The translations under genes and the position numbers were made by a program. Under the pieces are notes generated by a model. That model saw only the letters and a list, made by a program, of their open reading frames with translations. It was not told where the DNA came from and did no database searches. A stretch of 64,000 nt of DNA. Origin: Polystyrenella longa (GTDB taxonomy: Bacteria; Planctomycetota; Planctomycetia; Planctomycetales; Planctomycetaceae). Of the stretch, positions 7,644-17,461 are shown one piece after another; within the stretch, counting starts at the first letter, position 1; each line of letters opens with the position of its first letter. The stretch spans positions 4,983,001 through 5,047,000 of the forward strand of contig NZ_CP036281.1 in NCBI RefSeq assembly GCF_007750395.1, in the 5' to 3' direction.

Positions 7644-10280
7644 ATGTTTCAAAGCCTGGGGAAATTTATAATACGCTACTGGAAACTGATGATTCCTTTG
7701 TGGATCGCAAGTTTCCTCCTCCTTGCGCTGATTGCGCCGTCGTTCAAATCGATGCTGCGCGATGGAGAATTCGCCTTTCTTCCCGCTGATTCCCCCAGCC
7801 TGGAAGGGGAACGCCTGCTGGCACAGGCTTTTCCACAGATCAAAACGGCCAGCCAGGTCGTAATTGTCGCCAATCGACAGTCCAAGGGCGAAGAGCTACA
7901 GGACCAGGATAAAAAGTTCCTCACTGAACAACTGGTTCCCCGTCTGGAAAAACTGGTGGAGGAGGAAGGGGGATATGCAAACTCACTGGCTACGGTGGAC
8001 AATGTCGCGGATGGCTCCGATGGCTTTAACGTCACCGAGCCGGTCGAAACCAATACCACAGAGACAGCCCCCGAATCAGAAGAAGCTGGCGACACTACTC
8101 CCATCGATACAGAAGAGGAGCAAAACGCTGACTCAGAAAATGCCCCCGTCACGTCCGAAGAGTCTTCCCGTTCACGGATCTCGCGTATTAAAACATTCGA
8201 GGACCGGTTCATTGGGCCACTGCTAATCAGCGAAGATAAACAGGCGGCACTGGTGATCGTTGAATTCAGCACGGAATTCCTCGATAAACGTAGCTTTCCC
8301 ACGATCCAGAAAATCGAACAAATTATCGTCGAACTGGAGCCCCAGGTTCCAGACGGATTGAATCTGGCCTTAAGCGGTTCATCGACTGTTGGTCGCGACA
8401 TCATCGAGGCGGCACAGCAGTCTGCGAGCGCCACCGAACTGTGGACAGTTCTGCTCGTCGTGATCCTGCTTATTCTGATCTACCGCGCCCCCTTTCTGGC
8501 GTTGATACCGCTCATCACGGTCTATATCGCGACCAAATTCGCGTTGACGTTCCTGGCGCTGCTCGCCAGTTACAACATCATTGGTCTGTTCAATGGGGTC
8601 GAGATTTACGTCACCGTCGTCCTCTATGGTGCCGGTGTTGATTACTGCATGTTCCTGATCTCCCGATACAGTGAAGAACTGGATTCCGGAATCAGCATGG
8701 ACGAGGCGATGGAAAAGACGATCGGTTCGGTGGGTGCCGCCTTGGCCGCCAGTGCCGGAACCACCATCTGCGGTCTGGCGATGATGGCCTTCGCCGAGTT
8801 TGGAAAGTTCCATCAGGCGGGTATCGCCATGTCCCTCAGCCTGGTTTTTGTTCTGGCTGCTGCCCTCACATTAACACCCGCACTGTTGATCTTCGCCGGT
8901 CGATGGGCATTCTGGCCACAGGTTTATACAGAACGAATCAAATCGGGTTCGGGATGGGTTTCGCCCACTTCCGTTCTCGCCCGTATGTTTGAAGCCCAAT
9001 GGGTACAGTCCTTCTGGGACTGGGTAGGACAACTGGTACTGCGACGACCCGCAACTGTCTGGCTAGTTACGATCGGCCTGATGACTCCGTTTGCGCTCAT
9101 TAGTATCTTCTGGTATCACAACCTGAGCTACGGACTGCTTTCCGAATTACCTGCAGAGAACACCAGTGTCCAAGGTGCCGAGGCGGTACAGGAACACTTC
9201 CCGGCGGGAACCATCGGACCAGTCACACTCCTGATCAAGAACAACTACCTCGATTTTGCGTTGGAAGACGAAGTCGTACTCGAAGAACTTGTACAGAACC
9301 TGAACGAGGTTAAAGAAGAATTCGGCATTATCGACGTGCGGGCACTCACCCAACCACTCGGCCAGAAACACGCACATGAACTCCCCGAATCCGACTCACG
9401 GTTGGCCCGAGCGACGCTGAAAAATCGGGTCCAGAAATACTACGTCGGCGACGCTGATATCAATCAGGGCGACGGGGCGACAGAAGAGATCGGCGGCAAC
9501 GTCGCTCGAATCGAAATCCTGTTTGATAAAGACCCCTTCAGTCGCTTCAGCATCGATCAATTAAACAAGTTCGAGAATTCGTTAATCAAAAAGGGCCCTG
9601 ATGTCCTGCTCCCCGAGGATTTACAATCCGAAACAGAACTCCACTTAATCGGCCCCCCTGCGAGCGTTCGAGACCTCAAGACGGTAACGCGGCGGGACCA
9701 GGTTCTGATCCATGTGCTCGTGATCTGTGGTGTACTCCTCGTCTTGATCATGTTACTGAAGCGGATTGCGATCTCGGTCTACCTGATTTTCACCGTCTTC
9801 ATTAGCTACCTGGCCACGCTGGGACTGACGTTCGTCGTCTTCTGGTCATTCGATCCGATGAACTTCTCCGGACTGGACTGGAAAGTCCCCATCTTTCTGT
9901 TCACCATTCTGATCGCCGTAGGAGAAGACTATAACATCTACCTGATCGCCCGTATCAACGAAGAGCAACGCCGCCACGGCACCGTGCAAGGGATTATTGT
10001 CGCCCTGTCTAAAACAGGAAGCATCATTTCCAGTTGCGGTATCATCATGGCGGGAACGTTCGCCTCGCTCATCGCCGGCTCTCTGACAGGCATGCATCAA
10101 CTTGGCTTCGCGCTCGCCTTTGGCGTACTGCTCGACACCTTCATCGTGCGACCGATCCTGGTGCCCGCCTATCTGGTCATGCTCCATACGGATCGATTCG
10201 GCAAACTGGGGCCGTTTCTCGGCTCGGTTCCGGAAGAAGAGGAACTCGAGGAGGAAGAAGAAGCGAGCCTGCACTCCTGA
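7644..10280 (+). CDS. MMPL/RND family transporter
   Basis: This 878-residue RND-superfamily protein has an internally duplicated layout. TM1 lies at about 15-33, then a large periplasmic loop, then TM2-6 (about 265-430), TM7 near 465-485, a second periplasmic loop, and TM8-12 (about 700-855). The paired motifs GAGVDYCMFLISRY (near 329) and GEDYNIYLIAR (near 760) carry the Asp/Tyr and Asp/Tyr dyads used for proton coupling in MMPL proteins. The first periplasmic loop contains an unusual Glu/Thr/Ser-rich stretch (about 121-179), and the C-terminus is a poly-Glu tail. MMPL proteins move lipids or hydrophobic compounds; in planctomycetes the substrate (perhaps a hopanoid or envelope lipid) is unknown. 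It stands alone, with no adaptor gene beside it. Confidence 0.88.
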   Translation: MFQSLGKFIIRYWKLMIPLWIASFLLLALIAPSFKSMLRDGEFAFLPADSPSLEGERLLAQAFPQIKTASQVVIVANRQSKGEELQDQDKKFLTEQLVPRLEKLVEEEGGYANSLATVDNVADGSDGFNVTEPVETNTTETAPESEEAGDTTPIDTEEEQNADSENAPVTSEESSRSRISRIKTFEDRFIGPLLISEDKQAALVIVEFSTEFLDKRSFPTIQKIEQIIVELEPQVPDGLNLALSGSSTVGRDIIEAAQQSASATELWTVLLVVILLILIYRAPFLALIPLITVYIATKFALTFLALLASYNIIGLFNGVEIYVTVVLYGAGVDYCMFLISRYSEELDSGISMDEAMEKTIGSVGAALAASAGTTICGLAMMAFAEFGKFHQAGIAMSLSLVFVLAAALTLTPALLIFAGRWAFWPQVYTERIKSGSGWVSPTSVLARMFEAQWVQSFWDWVGQLVLRRPATVWLVTIGLMTPFALISIFWYHNLSYGLLSELPAENTSVQGAEAVQEHFPAGTIGPVTLLIKNNYLDFALEDEVVLEELVQNLNEVKEEFGIIDVRALTQPLGQKHAHELPESDSRLARATLKNRVQKYYVGDADINQGDGATEEIGGNVARIEILFDKDPFSRFSIDQLNKFENSLIKKGPDVLLPEDLQSETELHLIGPPASVRDLKTVTRRDQVLIHVLVICGVLLVLIMLLKRIAISVYLIFTVFISYLATLGLTFVVFWSFDPMNFSGLDWKVPIFLFTILIAVGEDYNIYLIARINEEQRRHGTVQGIIVALSKTGSIISSCGIIMAGTFASLIAGSLTGMHQLGFALAFGVLLDTFIVRPILVPAYLVMLHTDRFGKLGPFLGSVPEEEELEEEEEASLHS

Positions 10281-10495
10281 TCGGAGTCGCGGCTGCAACG
10301 GATTCGAAATAAACCCCGAATTCACGACTGAAACCGGGTTAATCCCCGGCTGGCATCTCGGTTCAGATATTGGGCAGAAGGAGTGGTTTCCCAGCCCCGC
10401 AATGAGTAGAATGAGGCGACTGCTCCGGTCCTGACCCCGTGCCGGTCGCACCTACTCGAAATCGATCCCCTATTATAAGGTTACCACGCAGTATT

Positions 10496-11638
10496 ATGGC
10501 TAATACTTCGTCCAACACGATGCTTGAGCAGATCAAAGAAAAAGTTCAGGCTGGAGAACGCGTTTCCGTCGAGGAAGGTCTCTTTCTGGAGCAGGAAGTT
10601 GACCTGCTTACCCTGGGGGAACTCGCGAATCAAATCCGCGAGAGAAAAAACGGTAACTTTGCGTACTACAACACAAACATCCACCTGAACCCGACCAACG
10701 TCTGCGTCTATCGTTGTGACTTCTGTGCCTTCCGAGCCGATCTGCGGGACGAAAAAGCATATACCTTCACCGACGACATGATCCGTGAACGAGTAGAAGA
10801 AGCACGCGCCACAGGGGCAACCGAAATCCATGTCGTGGGTGGATTACACCATCAGAAGAAATTCGACTGGTATCTGGACGTCGTTCGGATCATGCACGAA
10901 ACGTACCCTGATCTGCACATCAAAGCCTGGACCCCCGTAGAAATCTACTGGTTCAGCTTTATGACGAAGAAACCGTATCGTTGGGTTCTTGAACAAATGA
11001 TGGAAGTCGGCCTGGGCAGCATGCCCGGTGGAGGGGCCGAAATATTCGACCCTGAAGTCCGCGCCAAGATTTGCGAACATAAAGCGGATGCGAAAAACTG
11101 GTTTGAAGTCCACGAAGCGGCCCACGACTTGGGTCTTCGTTCCAATGCCACCATGCTATATGGTCATGTGGAAGAAGCCCGCCATCGGATTGATCACCTC
11201 AATCAGTTGCGGACATTACAGGACAAAACAGGTGGATTCCAAACCTTCATCCCCCTCGCCTTCCACCCGGACAACACCAGATTATCACACATACCGAAAC
11301 CGACCGGGCTGATGGATCTCCGGACGGTTGCCGTCTCGCGAATCATGCTCGACAACTTCGACCATGTGAAAGCGTATTGGATCATGCTGGGTGAAAAGAT
11401 TGCCCAAACCGCCCTCAGCTTTGGTGCGGACGATCTCGACGGAACCGTCGTGCATGAATTAATTTACCATGACGCAGGTGCGAAGACTCCCGAAGGGTTA
11501 ACTGTAGAGCAATTGCATCGCCTCATCCGCGAAGCAGGTCGCGAACCGGTCGAGCGGGATACACTCTACCGCCGCGTCATCCGTGATGGAGCCAGCTGGT
11601 CTGTTGGCGAGTCGGTCATGACTGCCGCCGGTTGTTGA
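10496..11638 (+). CDS. mqnE: Aminofutalosine synthase MqnE (radical SAM)
   Basis: This is a 380-residue radical SAM enzyme. The [4Fe-4S] motif C70-x3-C74-x2-C77 lies in CVYRCDFCAF. The stretches VVGGLHHQ, GGGAEIFDP, ATMLYGHVE, FIPLAFHP and DDLDGTVV are the MqnE signature and separate it from MqnC. It joins 3-[(1-carboxyvinyl)oxy]benzoate and SAM to aminofutalosine in the futalosine route to menaquinone. The frame opens earlier at 10439, but the ATG at 10496 fits the family N-terminus; a weak AAGG lies about 15 bases upstream. No other mqn gene is in the window, so the pathway genes are scattered. Confidence 0.93.
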   Translation: MANTSSNTMLEQIKEKVQAGERVSVEEGLFLEQEVDLLTLGELANQIRERKNGNFAYYNTNIHLNPTNVCVYRCDFCAFRADLRDEKAYTFTDDMIRERVEEARATGATEIHVVGGLHHQKKFDWYLDVVRIMHETYPDLHIKAWTPVEIYWFSFMTKKPYRWVLEQMMEVGLGSMPGGGAEIFDPEVRAKICEHKADAKNWFEVHEAAHDLGLRSNATMLYGHVEEARHRIDHLNQLRTLQDKTGGFQTFIPLAFHPDNTRLSHIPKPTGLMDLRTVAVSRIMLDNFDHVKAYWIMLGEKIAQTALSFGADDLDGTVVHELIYHDAGAKTPEGLTVEQLHRLIREAGREPVERDTLYRRVIRDGASWSVGESVMTAAGC

Positions 11639-11736
11639 TCCCGTTTCCCGGATCCTTTAACTCTCCAACTTCCTTGATTCCAGAACCCTTAAAAGTACAG
11701 CACTTCGCTAGTTCATCGTATTGAAAGTTCAGCGCA

Positions 11737-12159
11737 ATGACCGGCTCGACCTCTGCCTCTCACATCCAAGTCAAATCGATTGACCATGTCACGTTGGTGT
11801 CGAAAGATATGGAAAAGAGCCGGCACTTTTATGTCGACGTACTGGGGATGGAAGACGTACCCCGACCGGCGTTTTCCTTCGCCGGAAAATGGTTTCAGGC
11901 GGGCGAGACGATGATTCATATCATCGAACAGCATGATCAGTCTGGTCCGGCAGGGAATCAGGATGTCTCTGGTTACACCGAAACCCGGACGCATCACTTT
12001 GCATTTCTCGTCGACGATGCACTCTCAGCGCAAGAAGTGCTGAATGCCAACAAGGTTCCGATTGTCTGTCCGGCGAAAAAGCGACCGGATGGAGCAACCC
12101 AGGTCTTTGTTCTCGATCCGGACGGGTATGTCGTCGAACTGAGTTCATTGCCTGAGTAG
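11737..12159 (+). CDS. VOC family (glyoxalase/dioxygenase-fold) protein
   Basis: This 140-residue protein has the two beta-alpha-beta-beta-beta units of the vicinal oxygen chelate superfamily. Likely metal ligands are H17 (IDHV), H61 or E64, H87 (HHFAF) and E134 (VVEL). The second half contains DPDGYVVEL, the characteristic last strand. It may be a lyase or isomerase; the substrate cannot be read from sequence. It converges on the next gene with a 38-base gap. Confidence 0.85.
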   Translation: MTGSTSASHIQVKSIDHVTLVSKDMEKSRHFYVDVLGMEDVPRPAFSFAGKWFQAGETMIHIIEQHDQSGPAGNQDVSGYTETRTHHFAFLVDDALSAQEVLNANKVPIVCPAKKRPDGATQVFVLDPDGYVVELSSLPE

Positions 12160-12197
12160 AGTTATGGTCTCTCAAGCACCGATAACTCGACCAATCT

Positions 12198-12620
12198 TTA
12201 CCAGAGATTCTCCAACTGCATCTGATTCACATTCAGTGATCGTCCCGCTTCAAAGCAGGCTGGTGCCGTGGCAGGAAGTCGCAACCAGACTTGCTCGCCC
12301 TGATAAATTCCATCAATGGCTACATGAGGGCCCAGGTCGTCATCGTCGGGATGGGAGAGCGCCTGCCAGTGGAACTCGTTGATTGTCGGAAAGATCTGCT
12401 GCAGCATGGTCAGGTCGACATGGAAATTAAACGGCAATTGTCGGCCATCATTTGCGCCTCCCTGCACTTCTGTTGAAGAAGCGAACAGGGTGATTTCCCA
12501 CTGAGTCCACTCTTCGTTCCAGAAAATATGGCAGCCCCAGGGGGGCATGGGAGAAAGTGGACAGACTGCTGACAGGACAGCTTCGCAAAAATCAGACAGC
12601 CACGCGGGAGAGTCGCTCAT
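12198..12620 (-). CDS. Conserved hypothetical protein
   Basis: The 140-residue version begins MSDSPAWLSD at 12620; the frame is open up to 12722, but the extra 34 residues look non-coding. The protein is acidic and Trp-rich (WGCHIFWNEEWTQWEI), with a C-terminal region GPHVAIDGIYQGEQVWLRLP that suggests a beta-rich cytoplasmic fold. No signal peptide, membrane segment or known motif was seen. Codon use is like its neighbours, which supports a real gene. Confidence 0.65.
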   Translation of the reverse strand: MSDSPAWLSDFCEAVLSAVCPLSPMPPWGCHIFWNEEWTQWEITLFASSTEVQGGANDGRQLPFNFHVDLTMLQQIFPTINEFHWQALSHPDDDDLGPHVAIDGIYQGEQVWLRLPATAPACFEAGRSLNVNQMQLENLW

Positions 12621-13000
12621 GTTGTGGTCCTTCGATGCTGAATCAGCTCGCAATGTTGAAAGAGAGATCTTGTATTCAGCAATTCGAGTGCCAATAAAGA
12701 GGTTGGATCGGCTTGATAACATTAAGTCCTTGATTGATAGCAGGATGCACTTGCATCGCTGTGTCAGTGAATTACTCTCCGTATATCAAACAGATACTTT
12801 GCGAATCATACGTTGTAAAAAAGAACCTTGAAAACAACGAACTTCTCTTTAAGAGAATTCCTACCCTCTTTTTACAGTCGATTCTTCTGTTGTCTTCCGC
12901 ACAACTGGAATGTCTGCGATACCTTTCCTGACTGGAGCAGACTTCCACTGTTTCTAACGCCCCTCCAGGCAAAAACTCACTCGATCAAACGTTCACTCGA
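12621..13000. other. AT-rich intergenic region downstream of tadC
   Basis: About 380 bases between the hypothetical gene and tadC, AT-rich in 12640-12910. No gene or terminator is convincing. The first copy of a 16-base tandem repeat lies at its right end. Confidence 0.4.
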
Positions 13001-13009
13001 TCAAACGTT
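12978..13009. repeat. Perfect 16-bp tandem duplication over the tadC stop codon
   Basis: CACTCGATCAAACGTT occurs twice back to back (12978-12993 and 12994-13009). The second copy contains the tadC stop codon (13001-13003), so the duplication leaves the protein end intact. Confidence 0.9.
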
Positions 13010-13945
13010 GAGCAAGTTGTTCATCATCATGATGGCTGCCGGACCGACAAGCACCACGAAAATCCCGGGGAAGATGAACAAGACCAGCGGGAAGATCATC
13101 TTCACAGCTGTCTGCTGCGCTTTCTCTTCCGCCAGTTGGCTACGTCGCAGTCGCATACTGTCCGACTGCACTCGCAATGCCTGAGCAATAGAGGACCCGA
13201 ATTTGTCTGCTTGAATCAGAATCGCTGCCAGGGCTTTCATGTCATCGACACCCGTACGAATACCCAATTCGTGTAATACGTCCCGTCGTTTACGTCCCAT
13301 CTGTAATTGCATGTTACAGAGAGAAAGTTCCTGACAGACTTCCGGGGCAGAATCTTCCAGTTCCTCCGAGACGCGCCGCATTCCCGCATCAAGACCCAAA
13401 CCCGCTTCCACACAAACGACCAACAGGTCGAGAGCATCCGGCAGATTGAGAAAGATCTTTTCCTGTCGGCCTTTCTTCAACAAGGTGACCGCCAATTCGG
13501 GTATATAGAAGCCGAAACCGCCACCCAGCACTAGTGAACTCCATCCATTCTGAGTCGCACCGTAGTTGAAAAAACCGAAACCGCCACCCAGCATGACGCC
13601 AAGTAAAGCGCACATCGCTTTTAACGCCAGAAAGATTGTAGGTGCCGAGGGATTATGAAAACCTGCGTTCGACAGACGAACCTTCAGATTGTTCTGTTCC
13701 AATTCGGTCTTTGGTTTAAGCGAACTTGATAGCGCGGGGGCAGCCTTGTTGAAGTATTTCTTCAGACCAGTCTGCTCTTCTTCCAGTGAAGAACGCCCTT
13801 TATTTCGCAGCGACGGATCGCGGAGTTCATCCAGACGTTCTGCCGCACGTTCATCCGAAGAAGTGCTGAACAAGCTTACGACGGCCCAGATCAACAAAGT
13901 GATCGCACCGAAAATAATGAATGGAAGTAATGTCTGGATATCCAT
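13001..13945 (-). CDS. tadC: Type II secretion system F family protein TadC
   Basis: This 314-residue inner-membrane protein has a short N-terminal membrane helix, a central pair of hydrophobic segments (around ALKAMCALLGVMLGGG and the following segment), a GspF-type cytoplasmic helical domain with DALDLLVVCVEAGLGLDAGMR, and a C-terminal membrane helix near LVLFIFPGIFVVLVG. With TadB it forms the platform of the Flp/Tad pilus motor. It is the last gene of a minus-strand operon, 77 bases after tadB. A perfect 16-bp duplication covers its stop codon. TadB/TadC are told apart by order and by the VCVEAGLGLDA style, so the family call is firmer than the letter. Confidence 0.88.
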   Translation of the reverse strand: MDIQTLLPFIIFGAITLLIWAVVSLFSTSSDERAAERLDELRDPSLRNKGRSSLEEEQTGLKKYFNKAAPALSSSLKPKTELEQNNLKVRLSNAGFHNPSAPTIFLALKAMCALLGVMLGGGFGFFNYGATQNGWSSLVLGGGFGFYIPELAVTLLKKGRQEKIFLNLPDALDLLVVCVEAGLGLDAGMRRVSEELEDSAPEVCQELSLCNMQLQMGRKRRDVLHELGIRTGVDDMKALAAILIQADKFGSSIAQALRVQSDSMRLRRSQLAEEKAQQTAVKMIFPLVLFIFPGIFVVLVGPAAIMMMNNLLNV

Positions 13946-14022
13946 GGGATTGATCCGATTGATAGTAAGTCAGTTGAGTTGAAATTGAATTCTATAGAGA
14001 CCGTTAATCTTCGACTGAAAGA

Positions 14023-14988
14023 TCAGACCTTGATGTTGACGATCTTCTTGATGGCAACCGCTCCAAGTAACTGGAGGAAGGCGGCTCCCGCAATCATCTT
14101 ACGGCCGTTTTCATCAGTGAACAGCAGCATGACGTAATCCGGATTCAGGTAATAAACAGCGACAAACAGAGCGACGGGCAAACCCATTAACACGACACCA
14201 CTGATACGACCTTCCCCCGTAAGGGCCTGGACCTGTCCGAGAATTTTGAACCGCTCGCGAATGATGTATCCGATCTTGTCGAGAATCTCGGCCATATCCC
14301 CGCCGGCAGTTCGTTGGATCGCCACGGCGGTCACAAAGAATTTAAGGTCAAGGTTCGGCATCCGTTTCAGCATGTTCTTAAGAGCATCCTCCATGGATAC
14401 CCCCAGGTTCTGTTCTTCATAGGATTTGCCAAATTCCGTAGAAATCGGAGAGGGCATCTCTTCGATTACCACATGCAGACCGGAAGCAAGACTATGACCA
14501 GAACGTAAAGCACGTGCCACGAGTTCGAGTGCATCAGGCAGTTGTTGCGCAAACTTTTTAAATCGCTTACGTCGCCGCATCATGATCCACATTAATGGCA
14601 GGATGCCGAACCCGAGTGCCGCCACCGGATAAAGTGGAGGCGGTGATTGTGCGACGATGGCAACAAAGACTCCGAGAGCCCCACATGCAAGCGAGATCGG
14701 AATGAACATGTCCGTGCGGATCGGGGCATCGGCTTGCTCCAAGAGCAATGAGAGTCCGGTGAACCGTCGTCCCAATTTCTTGAAGCTGCCTCGAATACCT
14801 GTCAGGCTGTCGTTAATCGCCTCTTTGGTAATCGATCCCTGTTCGTCTTCATCCAGTCTGCCCGTTAACGAGCGAAGTCGCTCTTCGGTTTTGGAGCCAT
14901 CTTTGATGTCCCCCATCACAAACGAGATGGCGACGACCACACAGACCACACCGACAAAGACGGCTAGACTGATTAATAAAAGTGCCAT
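14023..14988 (-). CDS. tadB: Type II secretion system F family protein TadB
   Basis: This is a 321-residue polytopic protein: an N-terminal helix (LLISLAVFVGVVCVVVAIS), a soluble stretch, two membrane helices near 95-135, the GspF domain with PDALELVARALRSGHSLASGL and GGDMAEILDKI, and C-terminal helices. Its role is the inner-membrane platform that converts CpaF ATPase strokes into pilin assembly. The gene lies between cpaF (111-base gap) and tadC (77-base gap). No pilin, prepilin peptidase or secretin gene is nearby, so the remaining parts must lie elsewhere if the machine works. Confidence 0.88.
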   Translation of the reverse strand: MALLLISLAVFVGVVCVVVAISFVMGDIKDGSKTEERLRSLTGRLDEDEQGSITKEAINDSLTGIRGSFKKLGRRFTGLSLLLEQADAPIRTDMFIPISLACGALGVFVAIVAQSPPPLYPVAALGFGILPLMWIMMRRRKRFKKFAQQLPDALELVARALRSGHSLASGLHVVIEEMPSPISTEFGKSYEEQNLGVSMEDALKNMLKRMPNLDLKFFVTAVAIQRTAGGDMAEILDKIGYIIRERFKILGQVQALTGEGRISGVVLMGLPVALFVAVYYLNPDYVMLLFTDENGRKMIAGAAFLQLLGAVAIKKIVNIKV

Positions 14989-15099
14989 GGTTCAAACCAT
15001 TATCAATTAGAGGATGCCAGCATGCGCTGCTGATTAAATTCTCAGTTTCTTTACTACTTAAGACTGCTTATCAGAATCAAAGTCGGTTCAAGCGACTTT

Positions 15100-16425
15100 T
15101 CAACCCAGTTTGCGGTTCGAGAAGAGGTTACTTGGCAGGCGAATTCCGGCTGCCTCCAACCGATCCATACAGGCAGGCCGCACACCGGTCGACTCGAAGT
15201 GACCGAATGCTCTTCCGTTTTCGTCGATACCATCCTGAACGAAGAGGAAGATGTCCTGCATGATCACCGTATCTTGCTCCATGTTGAGCACTTCGGTGAT
15301 GTGAGTTACTTTTCGAGGACCACCTTGTAGACGGTTTACCTGAATGATGACATCAACCGCTGCAGCAAATTGTTGCCGCAGAGCTTTCAATGGCATTTCA
15401 ATACCGCCCATGGTGATCATCGTTTCCAGACGGGAAACAGCGTCACGTGGAGTGTTCGCGTGAATTGTCGTCAGCGAACCTTCGTGACCCGTGTTCATCG
15501 CCTGCAACATGTCGAGCGATTCCGGTCCACGACATTCCCCAATGATGATTCGGTCAGGACGCATACGCAGGGCGTTCTTAACGAGTGCCGTTGCCGTAAT
15601 CTGTCCTTTACCTTCGATGTTCGGTGGACGCGTTTCCAATCGCAGAACGTGGTCCTGCTGCAACTGAAGTTCAGCCGCATCTTCAATCGTGATGACTCGC
15701 TGGTCTGAGGGAATGAAACTGGAGAGCGTGTTCAACAATGTCGTTTTACCGGAACCAGTACCACCACTGATGATCATGTTCAAACGAGCTTTGGATGCCC
15801 CTTCGAGGAACATTACCATTTCAGGAGTGAAGGCACCGAATCGAAGCAGGTCTTCCAGCGTCAGTGGATTGGCACCAAAACGTCGAATGGTTAACGAAGG
15901 ACCATCCAGTGCGAGCGGTGGAATAATGGCGTTCAATCGAGAGCCATCCGGGAGACGTGCGTCACACATCGGACTGGTTTCATCAACACGTCGACCCACT
16001 TTGGAGACGATTCGGTCGAGAATTTGCAACAGGTGTGCGTTGTCGCGGAAGGTAACATTTGATCGCTGGATACGCCCATCTTTTTCAATAAAGATGTGCT
16101 TAGGTCCGTTGATCATGATATCGGCGACGCCCTCTTCTTTGAGCAAAATCTCAAGCGGCCCGAAACCGAAAGTCTCATCGAGGACTTCTTCGATTAAACG
16201 TTCCCGTTCCGAACGGTTCAGCAGCGGGTTCTCTGTATCACAGAGGTGCTCTACAACAAGGCGGATCTCTCTTCGAAGAGTGTCTCCTTCAAGATCGCCC
16301 AGTTTGGAAAGGTCAAGTTTGTCGACCAGTTTGCCGTGAATCAGCTGTTTGAGAACTTCAAATTCTTGTTGTTTAGTCTCGACACCGCGTGCATTGCGGG
16401 CCGCAGATTGTGGAATGCCTGCCAT
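15100..16425 (-). CDS. cpaF: CpaF/TadA family secretion ATPase
   Basis: This 441-residue hexameric type II/IV secretion ATPase has an N-terminal helical domain (about 20-110, [17 protein letters not shown]), followed by the RecA-like domain with Walker [11 protein letters not shown], an Asp box [11 protein letters not shown], Walker B-like [10 protein letters not shown] and a His box [13 protein letters not shown]. It powers Flp/Tad pilus assembly in the cytoplasm. An AGGAG ribosome binding site lies 9 bases before the ATG. It is first in the cpaF-tadB-tadC order. The gene is full length with all motifs intact. Confidence 0.95.
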   Translation of the reverse strand: MAGIPQSAARNARGVETKQQEFEVLKQLIHGKLVDKLDLSKLGDLEGDTLRREIRLVVEHLCDTENPLLNRSERERLIEEVLDETFGFGPLEILLKEEGVADIMINGPKHIFIEKDGRIQRSNVTFRDNAHLLQILDRIVSKVGRRVDETSPMCDARLPDGSRLNAIIPPLALDGPSLTIRRFGANPLTLEDLLRFGAFTPEMVMFLEGASKARLNMIISGGTGSGKTTLLNTLSSFIPSDQRVITIEDAAELQLQQDHVLRLETRPPNIEGKGQITATALVKNALRMRPDRIIIGECRGPESLDMLQAMNTGHEGSLTTIHANTPRDAVSRLETMITMGGIEMPLKALRQQFAAAVDVIIQVNRLQGGPRKVTHITEVLNMEQDTVIMQDIFLFVQDGIDENGRAFGHFESTGVRPACMDRLEAAGIRLPSNLFSNRKLG

Positions 16426-16756
16426 TCTGAAAAATCTCCTGTCGTCAGAACGAAATCGGTGCTGCCTGGTAAATATAACTCGTTGCAGAAAAGGGAACGC
16501 GGTCGGACCAGAGTCCGGAGAGGATCACGCGCAATGCCCATTCTGTTATTTCTCATGACAAACCTACCTCAGTTTTCTCCGCGCGCAACGGTTTTCAGGA
16601 GACGTTGACAAAAAGCATCACAGAAGAGAGCGAACCTGTAGAGGAAATTCCGACAACAGGTAATCTGCTGGATGTAACAGTTACAGGGAGAGAAACCGTA
16701 GAGAGCGAATTTCAATAGACGCAATTTGAACGTCTACCAAGCGGAGCAAGATCGAT
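16426..16756. other. Intergenic region upstream of cpaF
   Basis: 331 bases carrying the cpaF ribosome binding site and presumably its promoter. I see no clear -35/-10 pair on the minus strand and no credible ORF. Confidence 0.4.
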
Positions 16757-17116
16757 TCAGGCTTCCAGATCAAGCACTTGGCCCGTTTCTTGATCGTCGA
16801 ATGGAGTTGGTTTGGAATCGTTTGTTTCTGGTTCCGGCTTCTCCTCTGCAGGAGGCTGGTTCAGGTCGAGTTCGTCATGAGGAGTAGAACTATGATAATC
16901 GGCACGACCATCAGCATCGCGATCAGGACTCATATCGGCAGCAGCGACATCCTGTGTTTTTTCGGACATCGCTTTCTGATCCAACTGGAATTTCTGCGCG
17001 GCCGCTTCCGCTTTATTATCGTTGGACTGCGTTGCGGAAGACTTCTGAGTCCCGGTTAAAGACCCCACAATGTTGAGGGCTCCGGTCCCGATATTACCCG
17101 ATCCAATTGAAGACAT
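16757..17116 (-). CDS. Small disordered hypothetical protein upstream of the tad genes
   Basis: This 119-residue protein begins MSSIGSGNIGTGALNIVGSL and then becomes rich in Gln, Lys, Asp, Glu and Pro (DELDLNQPPAEEKPEPETND), probably unstructured. It has no Cys and no membrane helix; the glycine/hydrophobic N-terminus could be an amphipathic segment. A GGAG ribosome binding site precedes the ATG. It faces the same way as cpaF, 331 bases upstream. I do not recognise a family, and a role with the pilus genes is only suggested by position. Confidence 0.65.
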   Translation of the reverse strand: MSSIGSGNIGTGALNIVGSLTGTQKSSATQSNDNKAEAAAQKFQLDQKAMSEKTQDVAAADMSPDRDADGRADYHSSTPHDELDLNQPPAEEKPEPETNDSKPTPFDDQETGQVLDLEA

Positions 17117-17461
17117 GACTTTTCTCCATCACTGTTTAGGGAGGTCGTCTTATTCTGGCGGCGCTGCCATCGTTTCCTGTCGAAAATACCTGATCGATTG
17201 ATTGTCCTAACTGCGTCTGTTCAGGTCGGAAACCACTGAACTATAGCTCATACGAATAGCGGTTCCGATAAATCTGAACAAGACGAATCCGTTATCCCCC
17301 GAGAAATGGGCCGTTTTCAGAGGCTCTCGGCCTTCTCCTCCCGTGGATCCCAATGTTCGCAACCTGTTGAGTTGCAAAATGATCGGGTTAGCGACCAGAA
17401 TGAGAAATACCTCTAATCTCATTTACAGCCAAATATGATATTTTCACGACGAGGCGTCCTG
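17117..17461. other. Divergent intergenic region
   Basis: About 345 bases between the small disordered protein (minus) and the DUF1080 gene (plus). Both promoters should be here, but none is clear. A short GCAAC/GTTGC dyad was noted. Confidence 0.35.
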
